Positions 35,231-46,681 of a DNA stretch of 64,000 nucleotides are shown here, piece after piece. A program made the position numbers and the translations under genes. The first letter of the stretch is position 1. Each line of letters opens with the position of its first letter. The notes below the pieces were generated by a model that was not told the DNA's origin, ran no database searches, and worked only from the letters and a program-made list of their open reading frames with translations. Source of the DNA: Pholis gunnellus (Eukaryota; Chordata; Actinopteri; Perciformes; Pholidae); the NCBI GenBank assembly GCA_910591455.2, contig OU342808.1, forward strand, positions 4,556,607 to 4,620,606, in the 5' to 3' direction.

Positions 35231-35394
35231 TTATGTACGACGCCCCCAAATTCGGGGCTCTCGGGCTCAGAGGGGGTAGCATATACCGTCGAAAAAATTT
35301 ACATATCGAGAGCGAATATAATGCATGTATACATGTTATATACCAGAGTAAACAGTAACATCTGGGCAACACTGTCATGTAAGTCACTTTTTAC
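35231..35394 (-). repeat. dispersed repeat R4, copy b, inverted
   Basis: Reverse complement of 22803-22966 over 164 bp with scattered mismatches (GACGCCCCCAAATT, GAGAGCGAATATAATGC, AACATGTATACATGC-type words). Its apparent open frames are shared with copy a only because the DNA is shared. Confidence 0.75.
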
Positions 35395-36399
35395 ATTTGC
35401 TTGTGTTTAAGTAGGAAAGTCAATAATGACCTTTTAACCGTTAACCGGCAATAATCATTTTTGACCAATTAATGCTATTAACATGTTTTATTCGCGGTGT
35501 ACACTACCCACAATCCTGTGTAACATGTCTCTGATTGGTGGAGCTCATTGTTACGGATTGTTATGGAAATGTTTACAGCACCCACACATGGCTAGTGAGG
35601 GTACAGGCTTGTTTCCAGAGAAAGCTAGTCGCATTTGCAATGGTTTATGGGATGAGTAGTTCTCAAGTAGTTCAAGGTTTTTTTGGGCTCCAAATTAAAT
35701 GTTTTCTGTTCACCATTCATCTTGTAGTTGGTTTGCTTAGTCCCATGCTTAAAACTCTGTAGATAACGATTCCCTTAAACATTAATGCAGTGAATTAATT
35801 CACTTCCAGAACTTGAGCTGTCAGTCACTGTTGAACTCTATGACCAACTACTAGGGATGCACCAATCTAACTATTTAGGTCCCGATACCGGGTCTTTGGG
35901 TGTCAGCGGATACTAAGTACCGATCAGATACCAGTGTTAAAATGAATCAACTGTACACCACACATTGTGTGTAAGTCTTGAGCCTTGACTTAAACGTTGC
36001 TTTCCTCACTTTGTAAAACGAAATGTAACAAATAAATACATACATATAACTGTACTGAAGTGTCATCTATCGAAATAATGGTACCAGATAGCTGATCGGC
36101 ATATTGTCACTCATCAACACTTCCTCATACAACGATTCGTACTGAACATGGGAAATATGATAGCAGCTAACCCACTATCACTTTGACATTATAAGATATA
36201 TCGGGCTCTGATATATACACAATGCTAAATCCATTATTGGTTTGGCTGTTTTCATGGGATTTGTTGACCAGAAGAAATACGGTGATGACCGACGGTGCGT
36301 GTGTTCCACCCTCCTCCTCCTCGTCTTCATTTTCGGAGTTGAACAGAGGTAGATAAACAGTCGGTTTCCCCCGTGACGCGGCATTAATCGTTCATTTCA

Positions 36400-36850
36400 T
36401 GGGTTAAAAGAGTAAAGTCAATGAGGAGGAGAAAATCTCATCCCATTATTGGCTCGGAGGTGCAAAGTGAGCGCTTCAGCGATGAAGCCAAGCATAAAGA
36501 TGATTACTGCACTACCACAGCCCCTGATGCTCCACATTGTTCCAATTACAAACTCCCCTGCTCCTTGCAGCTGAGGGATTAACGGAAGACGACTGTTAGA
36601 CTCCGAGCAAAGTGGATTTCTTCCACCTTGTCCACCATTGCTCATTGTCATAATGATACATGGCCTGATGAGATAGTTTGTGCTGACAAAAGGCCTCCAT
36701 CCTCACTCTTTTATTCCTTATATCTCTTTCAGGGAATCAGAGAGCCAAATACATCACCCTCGGTATTGAAAGCACATAAATCTTGTTTTAAGAGGCTTGT
36801 CTCTCCTCAGATTCTGTCAGACAAAGGCTGAGGCTTTTATTTATTGCCTC
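36400..36850. promoter_or_regulatory. arid3c: possible conserved non-coding block in arid3c intron
   Basis: Repeat-free stretch with dense short TF-site-like words (CCATTATTGG, CCAATTACAAACT, GCTCATTGTCATAATGATAC, GGCCTGATGAGATAG). A pentamer palindrome GTCATAATGA lies near 36648. Flagged by texture only. Confidence 0.22.
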
Positions 36851-37734
36851 AATCCTTGTTTGGTTGGCTATTGTGTCTTCAACAAAATAATAGTTTTACA
36901 GATCAGCACGGACGCACATTATAATCAGTGGTCATAAAGATAAAGCTGAAGCAGGAGCGTGGAGGCTGAGGATCTCTTGAGCTGGTTCTGTTTTGTATCA
37001 CACAATAGTACTGTAGAACTCCATTCTCCCAGCCATTAACTGCATTTCGTATGTACGCTACAAAAACCACAAATGTTTTTTTTCAAACCACATCAAAAGT
37101 GTATGTTCCGGGGGTTGTTTTTTTCCTTTTCACAAGCAAACAAGACAAATATATTTGTTAAATACAATTAATGCCGACAGTTTTTAGCTGAAGTCTGGCT
37201 CAGTGTGAAGTTAAGGTACTTTTAGTTTATATGATTACAATTTTAGTTAAGCACCAAATTCACGAGATATACAGTGAAATGAATAAATGTACAGTATAAA
37301 GACAACAAAAACACCTTGGCTAAATCCCGCCCCTCGAACGCAGACTGGCAAATCACAGCGTAGCTTCGGTCAGCTCTGACCAGGGTCCTTCAACTATCCG
37401 GCTCTGCTCCATAGACTCCCATGCATCCGTAATTCACATTAACTGTGATTTTAATTGGGATGCTTATTCTGGCGATTTAAAAAAGAAGAAGATGTAAAAC
37501 TAAATGTGCTAACAGGAAGAATGTAACAAGTGTCTTGTCTTGATAGCTACTTTGATATAGTGACCTGTTACTCAAAGCCTCCTTGCAGTTTATAATGCAT
37601 AACTTTAAGCCATTAATATACTTTAAACGGGAGAGTTTTATAAACATTGACAGTACTGTATACCAAAACCGAACCAAACTGTAAACATGTTCATTTCTGC
37701 TGTAAGGTTGGGTATTTCAACATGGGGGTCTATT

Positions 37735-38065
37735 GAACTTTAACCATAGAAGTGGACATAGTCATCGTGACGTCATCCACTGGTTTATGGACTGATGTTA
37801 TGTAGCCTCATGTTGGGCATTTTGACTGTCACCATCTTGGATTACGGCCATGGCCATCTTGACCATCATGTACTAAATGAACATCATGCTGTATTGAAGA
37901 CTTGAAACTAGAGATTGAGACCATAAACTCATGTTTACAATGTTTACTGAGGTAATAAATCAAGAGAGAAGTAGAGTCATTTTCTCATAGACTTCTATAC
38001 AACCAGAGGAGTCGCCCCCTGCTGGACACTAGAGAGAATGCAGCTTTAACACATGAAGCATCGGC
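37735..38065 (+). repeat. dispersed repeat family R1, copy e, internally deleted
   Basis: Left block AAGTGGACATAGTCATCGTG, ACGTCATCCACTGGTTTATG and CACCATCTTGG; right block TGTACTAAATGAACATCATG through GTCGCCCCCTGCTGGACACT. The central portion found in the 27130 copy is missing. Confidence 0.75.
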
Positions 38066-38479
38066 TTCACTCCGCCTGGGATTGACTCCCTTTTGGATCC
38101 AGCCTCAGGTTGAGGGACTGCAGGGCCACTTTGGACTAAAACCTGGTGTTGTGTATATGTAGAAGGTTATTGTCAGGGTTTCACCTTGACTTTCTTTATG
38201 TGAAAAAAAAGAAACACTCAGCATTTACTTGTACAGCTCGTAACAAAGAGATTGCAGAATATTGTCATATGATAAGTAGAACTTTCTCACAAGATCAGAG
38301 TTGTTATGTTGAGCTTTGTCTCCCTGTCATTTCTTTGGACCGACTCATAAACCTCATGTTTGTGAAGGTTAATTCATTACCTGCCTCATTTTTTTGTGTG
38401 TTTTGTCTCAAATCATGCCTCTCCTGCACTTTCTTCACCAAAGAGCGACGTTGAGGCGCTGCAGCTTCACATTGTCTAG

Positions 38480-38990
38480 AGAGGGGGAACATCAATCTCC
38501 TGTTTTAATAGTGTCTCATCTGTCCACATGCCAGCGCCGCGAAATGAAGCAGTAATTACTGGCCTTAATTGATGTGGTTTTACCACCTCAGACGATACTT
38601 CAGAGACCCCCCCCCTCCCCTGCGCACTGTATGGGCCCCGCTGCTGTTGTTTGCACTATATTTCTGCGGCTATCGATCGCTATTATGGTAAATCCGATGG
38701 GCACAATGGAACTCTATCAGCAAAATGCAGGTTAATTATCTCAGGGTCAACCACTTTGGAATCCTCACAAAGAGCCGGCCGTTCTCTTTATTGCCCGACA
38801 TTAAATTGCAAATGAAAATGATTGTCTGACTCCCTTTATTTTGTTAATAAGGGGGCGGGCTGGCAGTCATTAATCAAAGATTACCTCCCATTTTTCCACC
38901 GATAGTATTTGTGGGTTTTAAACAGGTCCAGACTCATTTATCTGCGGTCTAGTTGTTCTTTCATTCCCATGTTAATTACCTTTGACTTTA
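38480..38990. promoter_or_regulatory. arid3c: possible conserved non-coding block upstream of ARID core exon
   Basis: Repeat-free interval rich in homeodomain, POU and TCF-like words: GCAGTAATTACTGGCCTTAA, CTTTGGAATCCTCACAAAG, AAATTGCAAATGAAAATGAT, TCATTAATCAAAGATTACC. It lies 310-820 bp before the exon at 39300. Texture resembles a vertebrate conserved element; no alignment was possible. Confidence 0.28.
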
Positions 38991-39299
38991 GTTAATGCCT
39001 GATATGTATATCTTGTGATCGTTTGTTTTCTTACATAATTTAAGTTTCCTTTAAGATGTAATTTGCCTTGTCATAAAAATAATACATTTACAATCAATGG
39101 GGCTGTTGCCATTGGACGAGACATTTCAAACTTTTTCTTCTCACTCTTTTTTGAAGTTATATTTCCTGCCGTTAACAGAGCTGTCAGATATTTGACCGGC
39201 TTGAGATAAATTGGCCTTATAAGACGACGCAGCAGCCCATCGACGGGAGGAACCAAAGTTAATGGGATTGATTGCGGATATTGTGTTTGCTTTCTGCAG

Positions 39300-39483
39300 G
39301 GACTCCAGTGAATCGGATTCCTATCATGGCCAAGCAGGTGTTGGATCTCTACATGCTCTACAAGCTCGTCACGGAAAAGGGCGGCTTAGTGGAGGTCATC
39401 AATAAGAAAATATGGCGCGAGATCACCAAAGGCCTTAACCTCCCTACCTCCATCACCAGTGCAGCTTTCACTCTCCGAACACA
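39300..39483 (+). CDS. arid3c: arid3c coding exon: core of the ARID domain
   Basis: This 184-nt exon sits between a TTTCTGCAG acceptor and a GTGAGT donor and encodes residues 25-86. The segment begins GTPVNRIPIMAKQVLDLYML and continues through VTEKGGLVEVINKK, WREITKGLNLPTSITSAAF and TLRTQ. It contains the central helices and the helix-turn-helix region of the ARID fold that contacts AT-rich DNA. The KGGL and WREI segments and the ITSAAFTLR stretch are family hallmarks. It enters in phase 1 and leaves in phase 2, completed by the G that opens the exon at 41407. There are no stops or frameshifts and conservation is strong, so the gene looks functional. The preceding intron is the longest in the window (9950 bp) and carries several transposon fragments. 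Confidence 0.95.
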
Positions 39484-40656
39484 GTGAGTATACGAGCACA
39501 GGCGATGACCCCTGAGACGACTGATAACCCTGCACTCACACTCCTCCTCCTCCTAACACAAGTGCTCCATGAGTGTTTGTTTTTTCTTCTCCACTTCTTT
39601 GGGTCAGGCCTTCTGTTGCTTTGATTCACCCGCTGTGATTAAGATATGATGGGTTGTACGTGCCCAGGCGGGTGAAAAGCACAGTCATCTTCATTTCCTG
39701 CAGCAGCGGTGTGGTCCTCGCTGTGATTCATAGTAATTATCGCCTTATAGACGGCTTGGCATTAAATCTGGAGTCTCAGCATTTCCACATGATTTCTCAC
39801 CTCACAGTCCCGTCTCCTGACAGCTAAGTGGAAAACATTATTGTTACTTTTCAGTAAGGAATATAGTAACTTTGTGGCTTATTCTTCTTCTGATATAAAC
39901 CTTTCTGGAACTTAAGGAATCAGTTTTGTTTGATCTGGATGAAAATACATTTTAAACATGTATGTGCCTGAAGGACTGAAGAACAGTCTAAACCCTCAGA
40001 GGAGCTGTTACCTGAGACTCTACAGCCAAAAACATGATCAACTTTGAGATTTTGTGCTATTTAGCTTCCATGTCATGTCTTCTTTCAGACTACGGGAAAG
40101 AAAATATCCAAACTCCACATTTAGGTGTATATTTTCCTACTTTGTCTATTTGTGTCTGTAGATTTCTCTTAAATTTACCAAAAGTGCCTCATTTGCATAT
40201 TTAAACATGACATTTCAGAAAACTTGTAACACAAAAAATAATTGTCTTAATGTAAGTAATCAACTGGTGAGGTTTCATGGTGATATCTATTAGTTCATTT
40301 TTTTTTTACCCTAAAGGCCGTTTTCTCTCAGTACTTTATGATTTATGGAGTGATATAAAGATATATCTAAAATCCCCTCTGGAGAAACCTTTAACTCTAA
40401 AGACTGTATGCCAATGTGTTGCTGGACTTTCACAGGAGACGCACGGAAAAAAAGAGGAATAATTTGTGTATGATATGATATCAGTCACGTGTCACTGTGG
40501 TCCATGATTCCTGCCATGGAACCGTGTCCACATGACCAGTTCACAGCACATCAGTAATCAGACCTCATTTGGAGACATAGCTTACTGATATAAGTTTTGG
40601 TTATAGAGGATGCTGTGTTCGTCGTGACTTTGCATTATTATATTTGTTTGTGTATA

Positions 40657-40725
<69 letters not shown>

Positions 40726-41406
40726 CAGAGCAAACAGAGGGCAGTGACAGGACTAGGAGGACAGGCAGACAAAGCTTTTCCTCACAGCACAAATGTGTCT
40801 GAATTCAGCAAATACTCAAATGTGGAGACAAACTTATTCAGACTTCTAGAGGCTTCTTTGTGTTAGTTTCACTTTCCATCACACTTTGGATGAAATCGTT
40901 TTAAATTAGAGGGCCAACCGGGTCCGTGTTAATGCTCTCGTCCCCATTTCAATGCTACTCTCTGCGTCCACAGCCTTTTGTTGTCAAACCATTTAGAGAT
41001 CAGCTCACTGGAGAAAGCTTAAATGCATGTTAATGCACAGATCGCAGCCATCGCAGAGTGCCATGCTGCAGATCCTATTTGGGATAAAAGGGATGGAAAC
41101 ATGCAGCTGTCACGCTGTTAGAAGCCCTGTGGCTTTTGGGTGAGGATGTGGACAGAGGAACTATGTCATTGTTTTATCATTTGTAAATTGTGCTCAGTGC
41201 TTGAAACCAAAATAATTCAAATGGAATTAAAACCGTTTCATTTTTTCAGGTAGATCCAAGAAATGATTTCACAGATATTGTTTGAATGGTCATTCAAGGA
41301 CTGTTCTTTTCAATCCCACTCCCGCCCTGCAAAGACCGACTGATTTGATTGATTGACAATATGAGACAAAAAGCCTCGTAAATCGTTGATGTCTTCTTCC
41401 CCGCAG
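39484..41406 (+). other. arid3c: arid3c intron (1923 bp) with long (TG)n
   Basis: A TG dinucleotide tract runs 40659-40723. The open frames on either strand across it are products of the repeat. No other feature recognised. Confidence 0.7.
40659..40723 (+). repeat. (TG)n microsatellite, about 32 units
   Basis: Uninterrupted TG repeat inside an arid3c intron. Capable of Z-DNA; likely length-polymorphic. Confidence 0.97.
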
Positions 41407-41651
41407 GTACATGAAGTACCTCTACCCATATGAATGTGAAAAGCGGGGACTGAGCTCCCCCGGTGAGCTTCAGGCAGCTATCGACAGCAACCGGCGGGAA
41501 GGCCGCCGGCAGAGCTACGGCTCCGCCATCTTCAACTACTCTCCCGTGGGCCCCCCCTCCCTCCTGTCCTCACCAAAGATGCACATGTCCCACCTATCGA
41601 TGCCCACTCACAACAGTGGCCATATCTCCCAGGTGCCTGTGATCAAGAAAG
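41407..41651 (+). CDS. arid3c: arid3c coding exon: end of extended ARID domain and linker
   Basis: This 245-nt exon follows CCGCAG and ends at a GTAACA donor. It encodes the second half of Gln86 to Lys167. The first 34 residues (YMKYLYPYECEKRGL, SPGELQAAIDSNRREGRRQS) are the C-terminal extension that distinguishes the extended ARID of the ARID3 subfamily from other ARID proteins. The remainder is a Ser/Pro/His-rich linker (YSPVGPPSLLSSPKMHMSHL) of low complexity and poor conservation. The exon ends on VPVIKK, and the next exon supplies EEP, so an IKKE motif of the psi-K-x-E sumoylation type is built across the splice junction. The exon enters in phase 2 and leaves in phase 1. Confidence 0.93.
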
Positions 41652-41882
41652 GTAACATGAGACATGACAGAATAAATCAACACAATACTCTCCACTCTGC
41701 TGCTCTTCTTAACAAAAGTGCTGTTTTCATTCAATAATTGATTGAAGCTGGTTCTACTTTGCCTTTTTTTTTCAGGAGAGTTAAGACACTTTCTAAGAAA
41801 CTCTACAGGCAGATATTTCACATTGAAAGATATTTCACATGGATGAATTGGTATTTTGCCCCCTTTTCCTGGTCGGCTGTTA

Positions 41883-42860
41883 ATCATAGACTGTATTTAA
41901 GAAGTGGACAGAGTCACTGTGAGGTCGTCCGTTGGTTTGTGGAATACGGTGTTGGGTTTTGGCATTTTGGCTGTCGCCATCTTGGTTTTTGTCCGACGCC
42001 ATCTTGGTTTCTTGCAACCAGACATGCAAAAAGGTCCCACGGCCTCTCCTACAACTGAGCAAGACTTTTTGGTTATTTTGTGTATTTTTATTGTTGTTTT
42101 GTGTCTCTGAAGTCGTTTTAAGTCTCTTTGTAGTTGTTTGCATCTCTATTAAGTAGTTTTAAATCTCTTTGTAGTTGTTTTGTCTCGCATTGTGGTCATT
42201 TTGTGTCTCTCTGTAGCCCTTTTGCATTTATTTGTAGTTGTTTTGTGTCTCTTTGTAGTAGTTTTGTGTCTATGAAGTCGTTTTTTATATCTTTGTTGTC
42301 GTTTGCATCTCTATGATGTAGTTTTGAGTCTCTTTGTAGTTGTTTTTTATGTCTTTGTAGTTGTTTTGTGTATCTTTGTAGTTGTTTTGTGTCTCTTTGT
42401 AGTCGTTTGCATCTCTATTAAGTAGTTTTAAATCTCTTTGTAGTTGTTTTGTCCCGCATTGTGGTCATTTTGTGTCTCTTTGTAGACCTTTTGCATTTAT
42501 TTGTAGTTGTTTTGTGTCTCTTTGTAGTAGTTTTGTGTCTATGAAGTCGTTTTTTATCTTTGTCGTTTGCATCTCTATGATGTCGTTTTGAGTCTCTTTG
42601 TAGTTGTTTTGTGTGTCTTTGTAGTTGTTTTTTCCCTCATTGTGATCATTTTCTGTCTCTTTGTAGTCGTTTTATGTATCTTGATAGTTGCTTTGGTCTC
42701 TCTATCTTCTTTTACGATGTTAACTGAAGTAATAAATCAAGTGAGAAGTAGAGTCATTTTCTCATAGACTTCTATACAACCAGAGGAGTCATGAAGATAA
42801 TGGCCATTAGAAAGAATGCAAGTCTAAGTCACTTCTGCAGGGGCTTCATTTTTGTCCGTT
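41883..42860 (+). repeat. dispersed repeat R1, copy f, split by a minisatellite
   Basis: The left end (ATAGACTGTATTTAAGAAGT through CTTGCAACCAGACATG) is at 41883-42025 and the right end (ATGTTAACTGAAGTAATAAA through TCATAGACTTCTATACAACC and CACTTCTGCAGGGGCTTCAT) at 42715-42860. Between them is a degenerate 21-bp tandem array instead of the normal R1 interior. Confidence 0.75.
42060..42712 (+). repeat. degenerate 21-bp minisatellite with a 279-bp higher-order copy
   Basis: Basic unit TTTGTAGTTGTTTTGTGTCT plus C, heavily diverged. The segment starting at CATCTCTATTAAGTAG (42141) recurs at 42420, 279 bp later, with few differences (GTCTCGCATTGTGGTC versus GTCCCGCATTGTGGTC). The array therefore grew first by unit repetition and later by duplication of a 13-unit block. 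The open frames at 42134 and 42567 are repeat artefacts. Confidence 0.88.
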
Positions 42861-43839
42861 GGCTTTTAATGTGAAACCACTTCAAACAGTTGAGTTTGGT
42901 TGACAGTATCTTAACAGCCCTCAACAAAAAGGCAAAGTATAAGTGACTGGAAATAATTGGTGAAGAATAGTAGATCTGTTAAAAAGAAGAAACTGCAGTA
43001 GCAGCAGAGTGACAAATATGTCACGGCTCTCTTACCGTGCTGATGGAATAATGCTGTCTTAATATACATGTTACTGAATTTACCACGACATTATTTGCTA
43101 TTTTTTGAAAATGTGCCTTTATTTTTGAATTGATGTGCTGGACACTCATAGAGGAAAATAAGAACATGTGTATGAACCAAACAATGAGCAGTATACCATT
43201 TTACAAACAATCGTCTGGTACATAAGCATCAGAATCACAATCAGCTTTATTGGAATCAGAAATGAAGCAAGCGTGCATGGTCTGAGGGAATGAGTTCATT
43301 CATGCTATGATGCAAACAGCGGGCCTGATCCCAAATAAACTAAATCTCTTTCTGTCACTCTGAAGGATGATTCATTTCCTCCTCACGAATACTGTCAAAG
43401 GTTCCTCACGATGTATTACAGAGATTATTGCGTGATTGTTACCCGGCCACTTAAGAAGAAGTCGGTGTGTTCACATGTCAGAAATATATGTCACAATAGC
43501 TCTTCATTCATACTCATGCAACTTGCGGGTAGTACGGTCATTTCCCCCAAAGAGGAAGCAACTTGCAGGACTTCCTCATATCTTCCGACACACTAATGCA
43601 CCACGAAGAGCATGGGAGCGATTTGATGACAGGAAGAAAAGATAGCAGCGGACTAATCTGTGTGGCGTGCCATGGAGACATCAGACATGTCTAAAGAACA
43701 GTTATTTTTATCGTAAACCATATTTACCCCACGTGGTAACCTGCAGATTGGCATGTCAGCTGGATCTTTGGTCACGTTCAGTTCCTTTTACGTGGTTATT
43801 ATTGTGTTTCCATGAGAAAACGTTGTGGATGGTACCCCT

Positions 43840-43873
<34 letters not shown>

Positions 43874-44251
43874 TTCATATGATAAATAATGGGCCGTTTA
43901 TTTGATTCCAATACTAATATGAAACGCTGATAAAAGAAAGAGAGCGCCCATTACGAAGTGCTAGTCCCAGCAACTTTGTTTTAAAAATCAAAGTTAGCCT
44001 TTGAAAAGCAACTCATGAGAATGAAATGAAAGAAAATGTCTGTGAGACATGGATTATGATGATAGAGATGTCGATTTGACATATTCACAGAAACGAGTGC
44101 ATTTCAATGAGAGCAAAGACAAAATAGTCAATGTGAGAGCTGATAAAGTATTATCTGTATTCTCAGACTGTCACACACAAACCTCCCTTTGACAGCATGC
44201 AGACGTGTTAAGAGACAGATATCACCTCCTTAATAGTCTTTTTCTCCCCAG
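42861..44251 (+). other. arid3c: rest of arid3c intron before REKLES exon
   Basis: Non-coding. An AT dinucleotide run is at 43842-43872. CACAATCAGCTTTATTGG at about 43230 resembles a LINE 3'-end motif common in fish, but nothing around it supports a call. Confidence 0.5.
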
Positions 44252-44509
44252 AAGAGCCCCTCTTGGGCAGCTGCCTGCCCAGCCGGGTGGCCCTCCCCAT
44301 GTCGTCCAGCGGCCACCACGCGGCGGCCGTGGCCGCTCAGGCGGCGGCCCTGGAACAGCTCCGAGAGAAGCTGGAGAGCGGCGAACCGCCGGAGAAGAAG
44401 ATGATGACGGTGGCGGAGGAGCAGCAGAGGATCATGCAGCATGCCCTGCAGCAGAACCTGCTGGCGATGGCCACCCAGCTGCCCCTCAACATCAAACTCA
44501 ACAACAGAG
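44252..44509 (+). CDS. arid3c: arid3c coding exon: Ala-rich segment and REKLES motif
   Basis: This 258-nt exon follows TTTTTCTCCCCAG and ends at a GTGAGA donor. It encodes Glu168 to Arg253 plus one base. It starts EEPLLGSCLPSRVALP, passes through an alanine-rich stretch (AAAVAAQAAALEQL), and reaches LREKLESGEPPEKK, which contains the literal REKLES sequence that names the domain. It then continues through a helical Gln-rich stretch (AEEQQRIMQHALQQNLLAMA) and LPLNIKLNNR. In ARID3 proteins the REKLES domain mediates self-association, nuclear export and partner binding. GC content is much higher than in the surrounding intron (gcggcggccgtggccgctca), as expected for Ala-coding sequence. The REKLES motif is shared with ARID3A and ARID3B, so this exon fixes the family but not the paralogue. 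Confidence 0.93.
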
Positions 44510-44820
44510 GTGAGACGCTCACAGGGGGGGGGGGTTGAGTTCACCGAGCTCTGTGGAGCAAGTCTCAGAGAGTCTGTACGATTTAAATCCCATTAAATGT
44601 GATTTGTGTCATTTTAGAACGTTGACTTAGAACTAACTTTGAGTGTGCACAACTTTGGCAAAGTTTGAAATAGCCGACATTATATCAGAGGCGTAAGAAA
44701 ATGAAACAACTGGAGGAGAATATTCAGGTTTGAAGCTCAGTATGCTAATGTTTGCATGTAGCATGTGTTTAGTCTATTGGTTCCTCTGCATGTAGCTAAA
44801 GGGGCAAAAATACTTTTCTC

Positions 44821-44866
44821 TATGCTATGCTATGCTATGCTATGCTATGCTATGCTATGCTATGCT
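44821..44866 (+). repeat. (TATGC)n pentanucleotide microsatellite
   Basis: Nine uninterrupted TATGC units in an arid3c intron. Confidence 0.97.
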
Positions 44867-45030
44867 ACTGTATCATCTGTGTTCCCTTTCTTATACGTTA
44901 GATACTTTATGTGCAACACAATGTTTATTACTACACAGTCAAGAGATATGCTGATGAGATTCAATATTTAGATTATTGGCAACAAATGTCATGAAAAACC
45001 AAAACCAACAATGAATGTATCTAACTTGGA

Positions 45031-45290
<260 letters not shown>

Positions 45291-45779
45291 TGGATGAATG
45301 AAGAGATAGATGCCAATAGTGCCAAATGTGTATTAATCCGCCGCTGAAAATAGTCACACAGGAGGAAGTAGTGCATTTGTTGGGGACTAACGTTTGTTAA
45401 AACACTACAGTGACCAGCTGTTTCAGGAGCCCTGAGCCCTTCTTTATTTTTAAACTATATTTCTGAGTTCGGTCCACAGCTCACAGCTCACAGCGTCACA
45501 GACAGAGTCGTTCAGTCCCAAAGTATTCAGAGACAGACTTGTTGGTTTTGATCTTTTTTCATGGGATTTGTTCAAATCCATCTTGTCATCGTTGCACTCT
45601 CATCTTTTGACTTCAAAATACTACATCTACAAATCTGTATTACATGTTTTCTTCAATGTCTTTTGTTTGCTCGTGTCTAGCTTTAGAGTATCTACATTTA
45701 GATGTGCATCGGAGATGAAACAGTATTTGTAGAAACATAAATTAAGCTTGAGCCCGATTTGAATGTATCATCTTGTAAC

Positions 45780-46460
45780 CGGGCGTTACGGTAATGTGGA
45801 GGTTGCTCGCTGCTTCCCGTCAGACTTTAAATGACAGTGTGTCTACCTCCGTGTAAAAGTGACCCCCGCCAGAGAGGCTGTCTGAGGTCCTGCTGTGCAA
45901 CGCCTCGAACCGCTAACGCGCACATAGTTCATCACATCACACGTGTAATTTGAAGGCTCAAGCCCCACAAGATAGTCATGAAGAAAAAGCTCTCCTCCGG
46001 CTCGTCATCAGTAAAAAAAAATAAAAAAGCCCCGTCCAGCCGAGAGGCCGGCGGTCGCAGTCAGCGCCGGCCCGTGACAACGCCATAAGTCACGCAGGAC
46101 TTAATGATAGAGGCTTAAGGAAGAATAAGGGGCCTATCTGCTCAGGTGTGATATCATTTCTGTCTGCATCACCGCCTCTCTCACATTAGTCATAATAGCG
46201 GGCTTTGCGCTTGATACGCGATGGAAAAGAAACAAGTGAGAATCTCTCTCGGGTTAATTCCCACGCTGGTCGTCTGGCTCTGGCCCTCGCGTAACAAACA
46301 CTGTCATTTAAAGATTACAATCCAAACACTGTTATTCGTCTCCACCCAGATGCACTCCTGAGACGGATCAAATTTTGTGTCGAAAAGACGGGTTTCCATT
46401 CGACATTTCTGTTTATTTCCCAACCCGTCGCATTAGTCGAGACAAGTTTGTTTTTCCCGA
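45780..46460. promoter_or_regulatory. arid3c: possible conserved non-coding block in arid3c intron
   Basis: Repeat-poor, GC-richer interval with words such as GCCATAAGTCACGCAGGACT, TAATGATAGAGGC, CTCAGGTGTGATATCAT and TTAGTCATAATAGCGGG. It ends about 220 bp before the exon at 46682. Flagged by texture only. Confidence 0.22.
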
Positions 46461-46681
46461 CCAGCGGGACTCATCTATAACTGACATGTGCAAGTGGCTG
46501 TAACATCTTTTGACAGTTCTTTTTCTCCCCAGAACTCTTTAATAAAGCTCTCCTTATCCTGTCACTCTCTGAATTATCACCAATACTCCAGCGGGCGCTC
46601 CTCCCGCTCCTTCTGTTCCCTTTCTAAATGCTCATATTGAGTTTTTTTCTCTCTCCCGTTCTCTGCCCCCTCTCCTGACAG

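Larger units (their letters stand above)
29350..39299 (+). other. arid3c: arid3c intron after first visible exon (9950 bp)
   Basis: This intron holds R5 and LINE fragments, a hAT-like element, an R4 copy, an R1 copy and two repeat-poor blocks (36400-36850 and 38480-38990), each listed separately. The remaining stretches (30360-31760, 32594-35230, 35395-36400, 36850-37735) show no gene. Two hAT-like ends (GGATGCACCGATCC near 33990 and GGATGCACCAATCT near 35855) suggest further degraded elements there. Confidence 0.7.

Noticed and set aside
38925..38945. GGGTTTTAAACAG followed by GT, resembling the FKQ end of the missing upstream exon
   Set aside because: It lies 9.6 kb downstream of the exon it should precede and lacks the EEQ codons before it.
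42134..42767. Open frames with Phe/Val/Leu-rich, membrane-like translation
   Set aside because: They come from the degenerate TTTGTAGTTGTTTTGTG minisatellite; the hydrophobic look follows from T-rich codons.
43213..43340. CACAATCAGCTTTATTGG, reminiscent of a LINE 3' end
   Set aside because: Only one short motif, no adjacent coding remnant or second copy.
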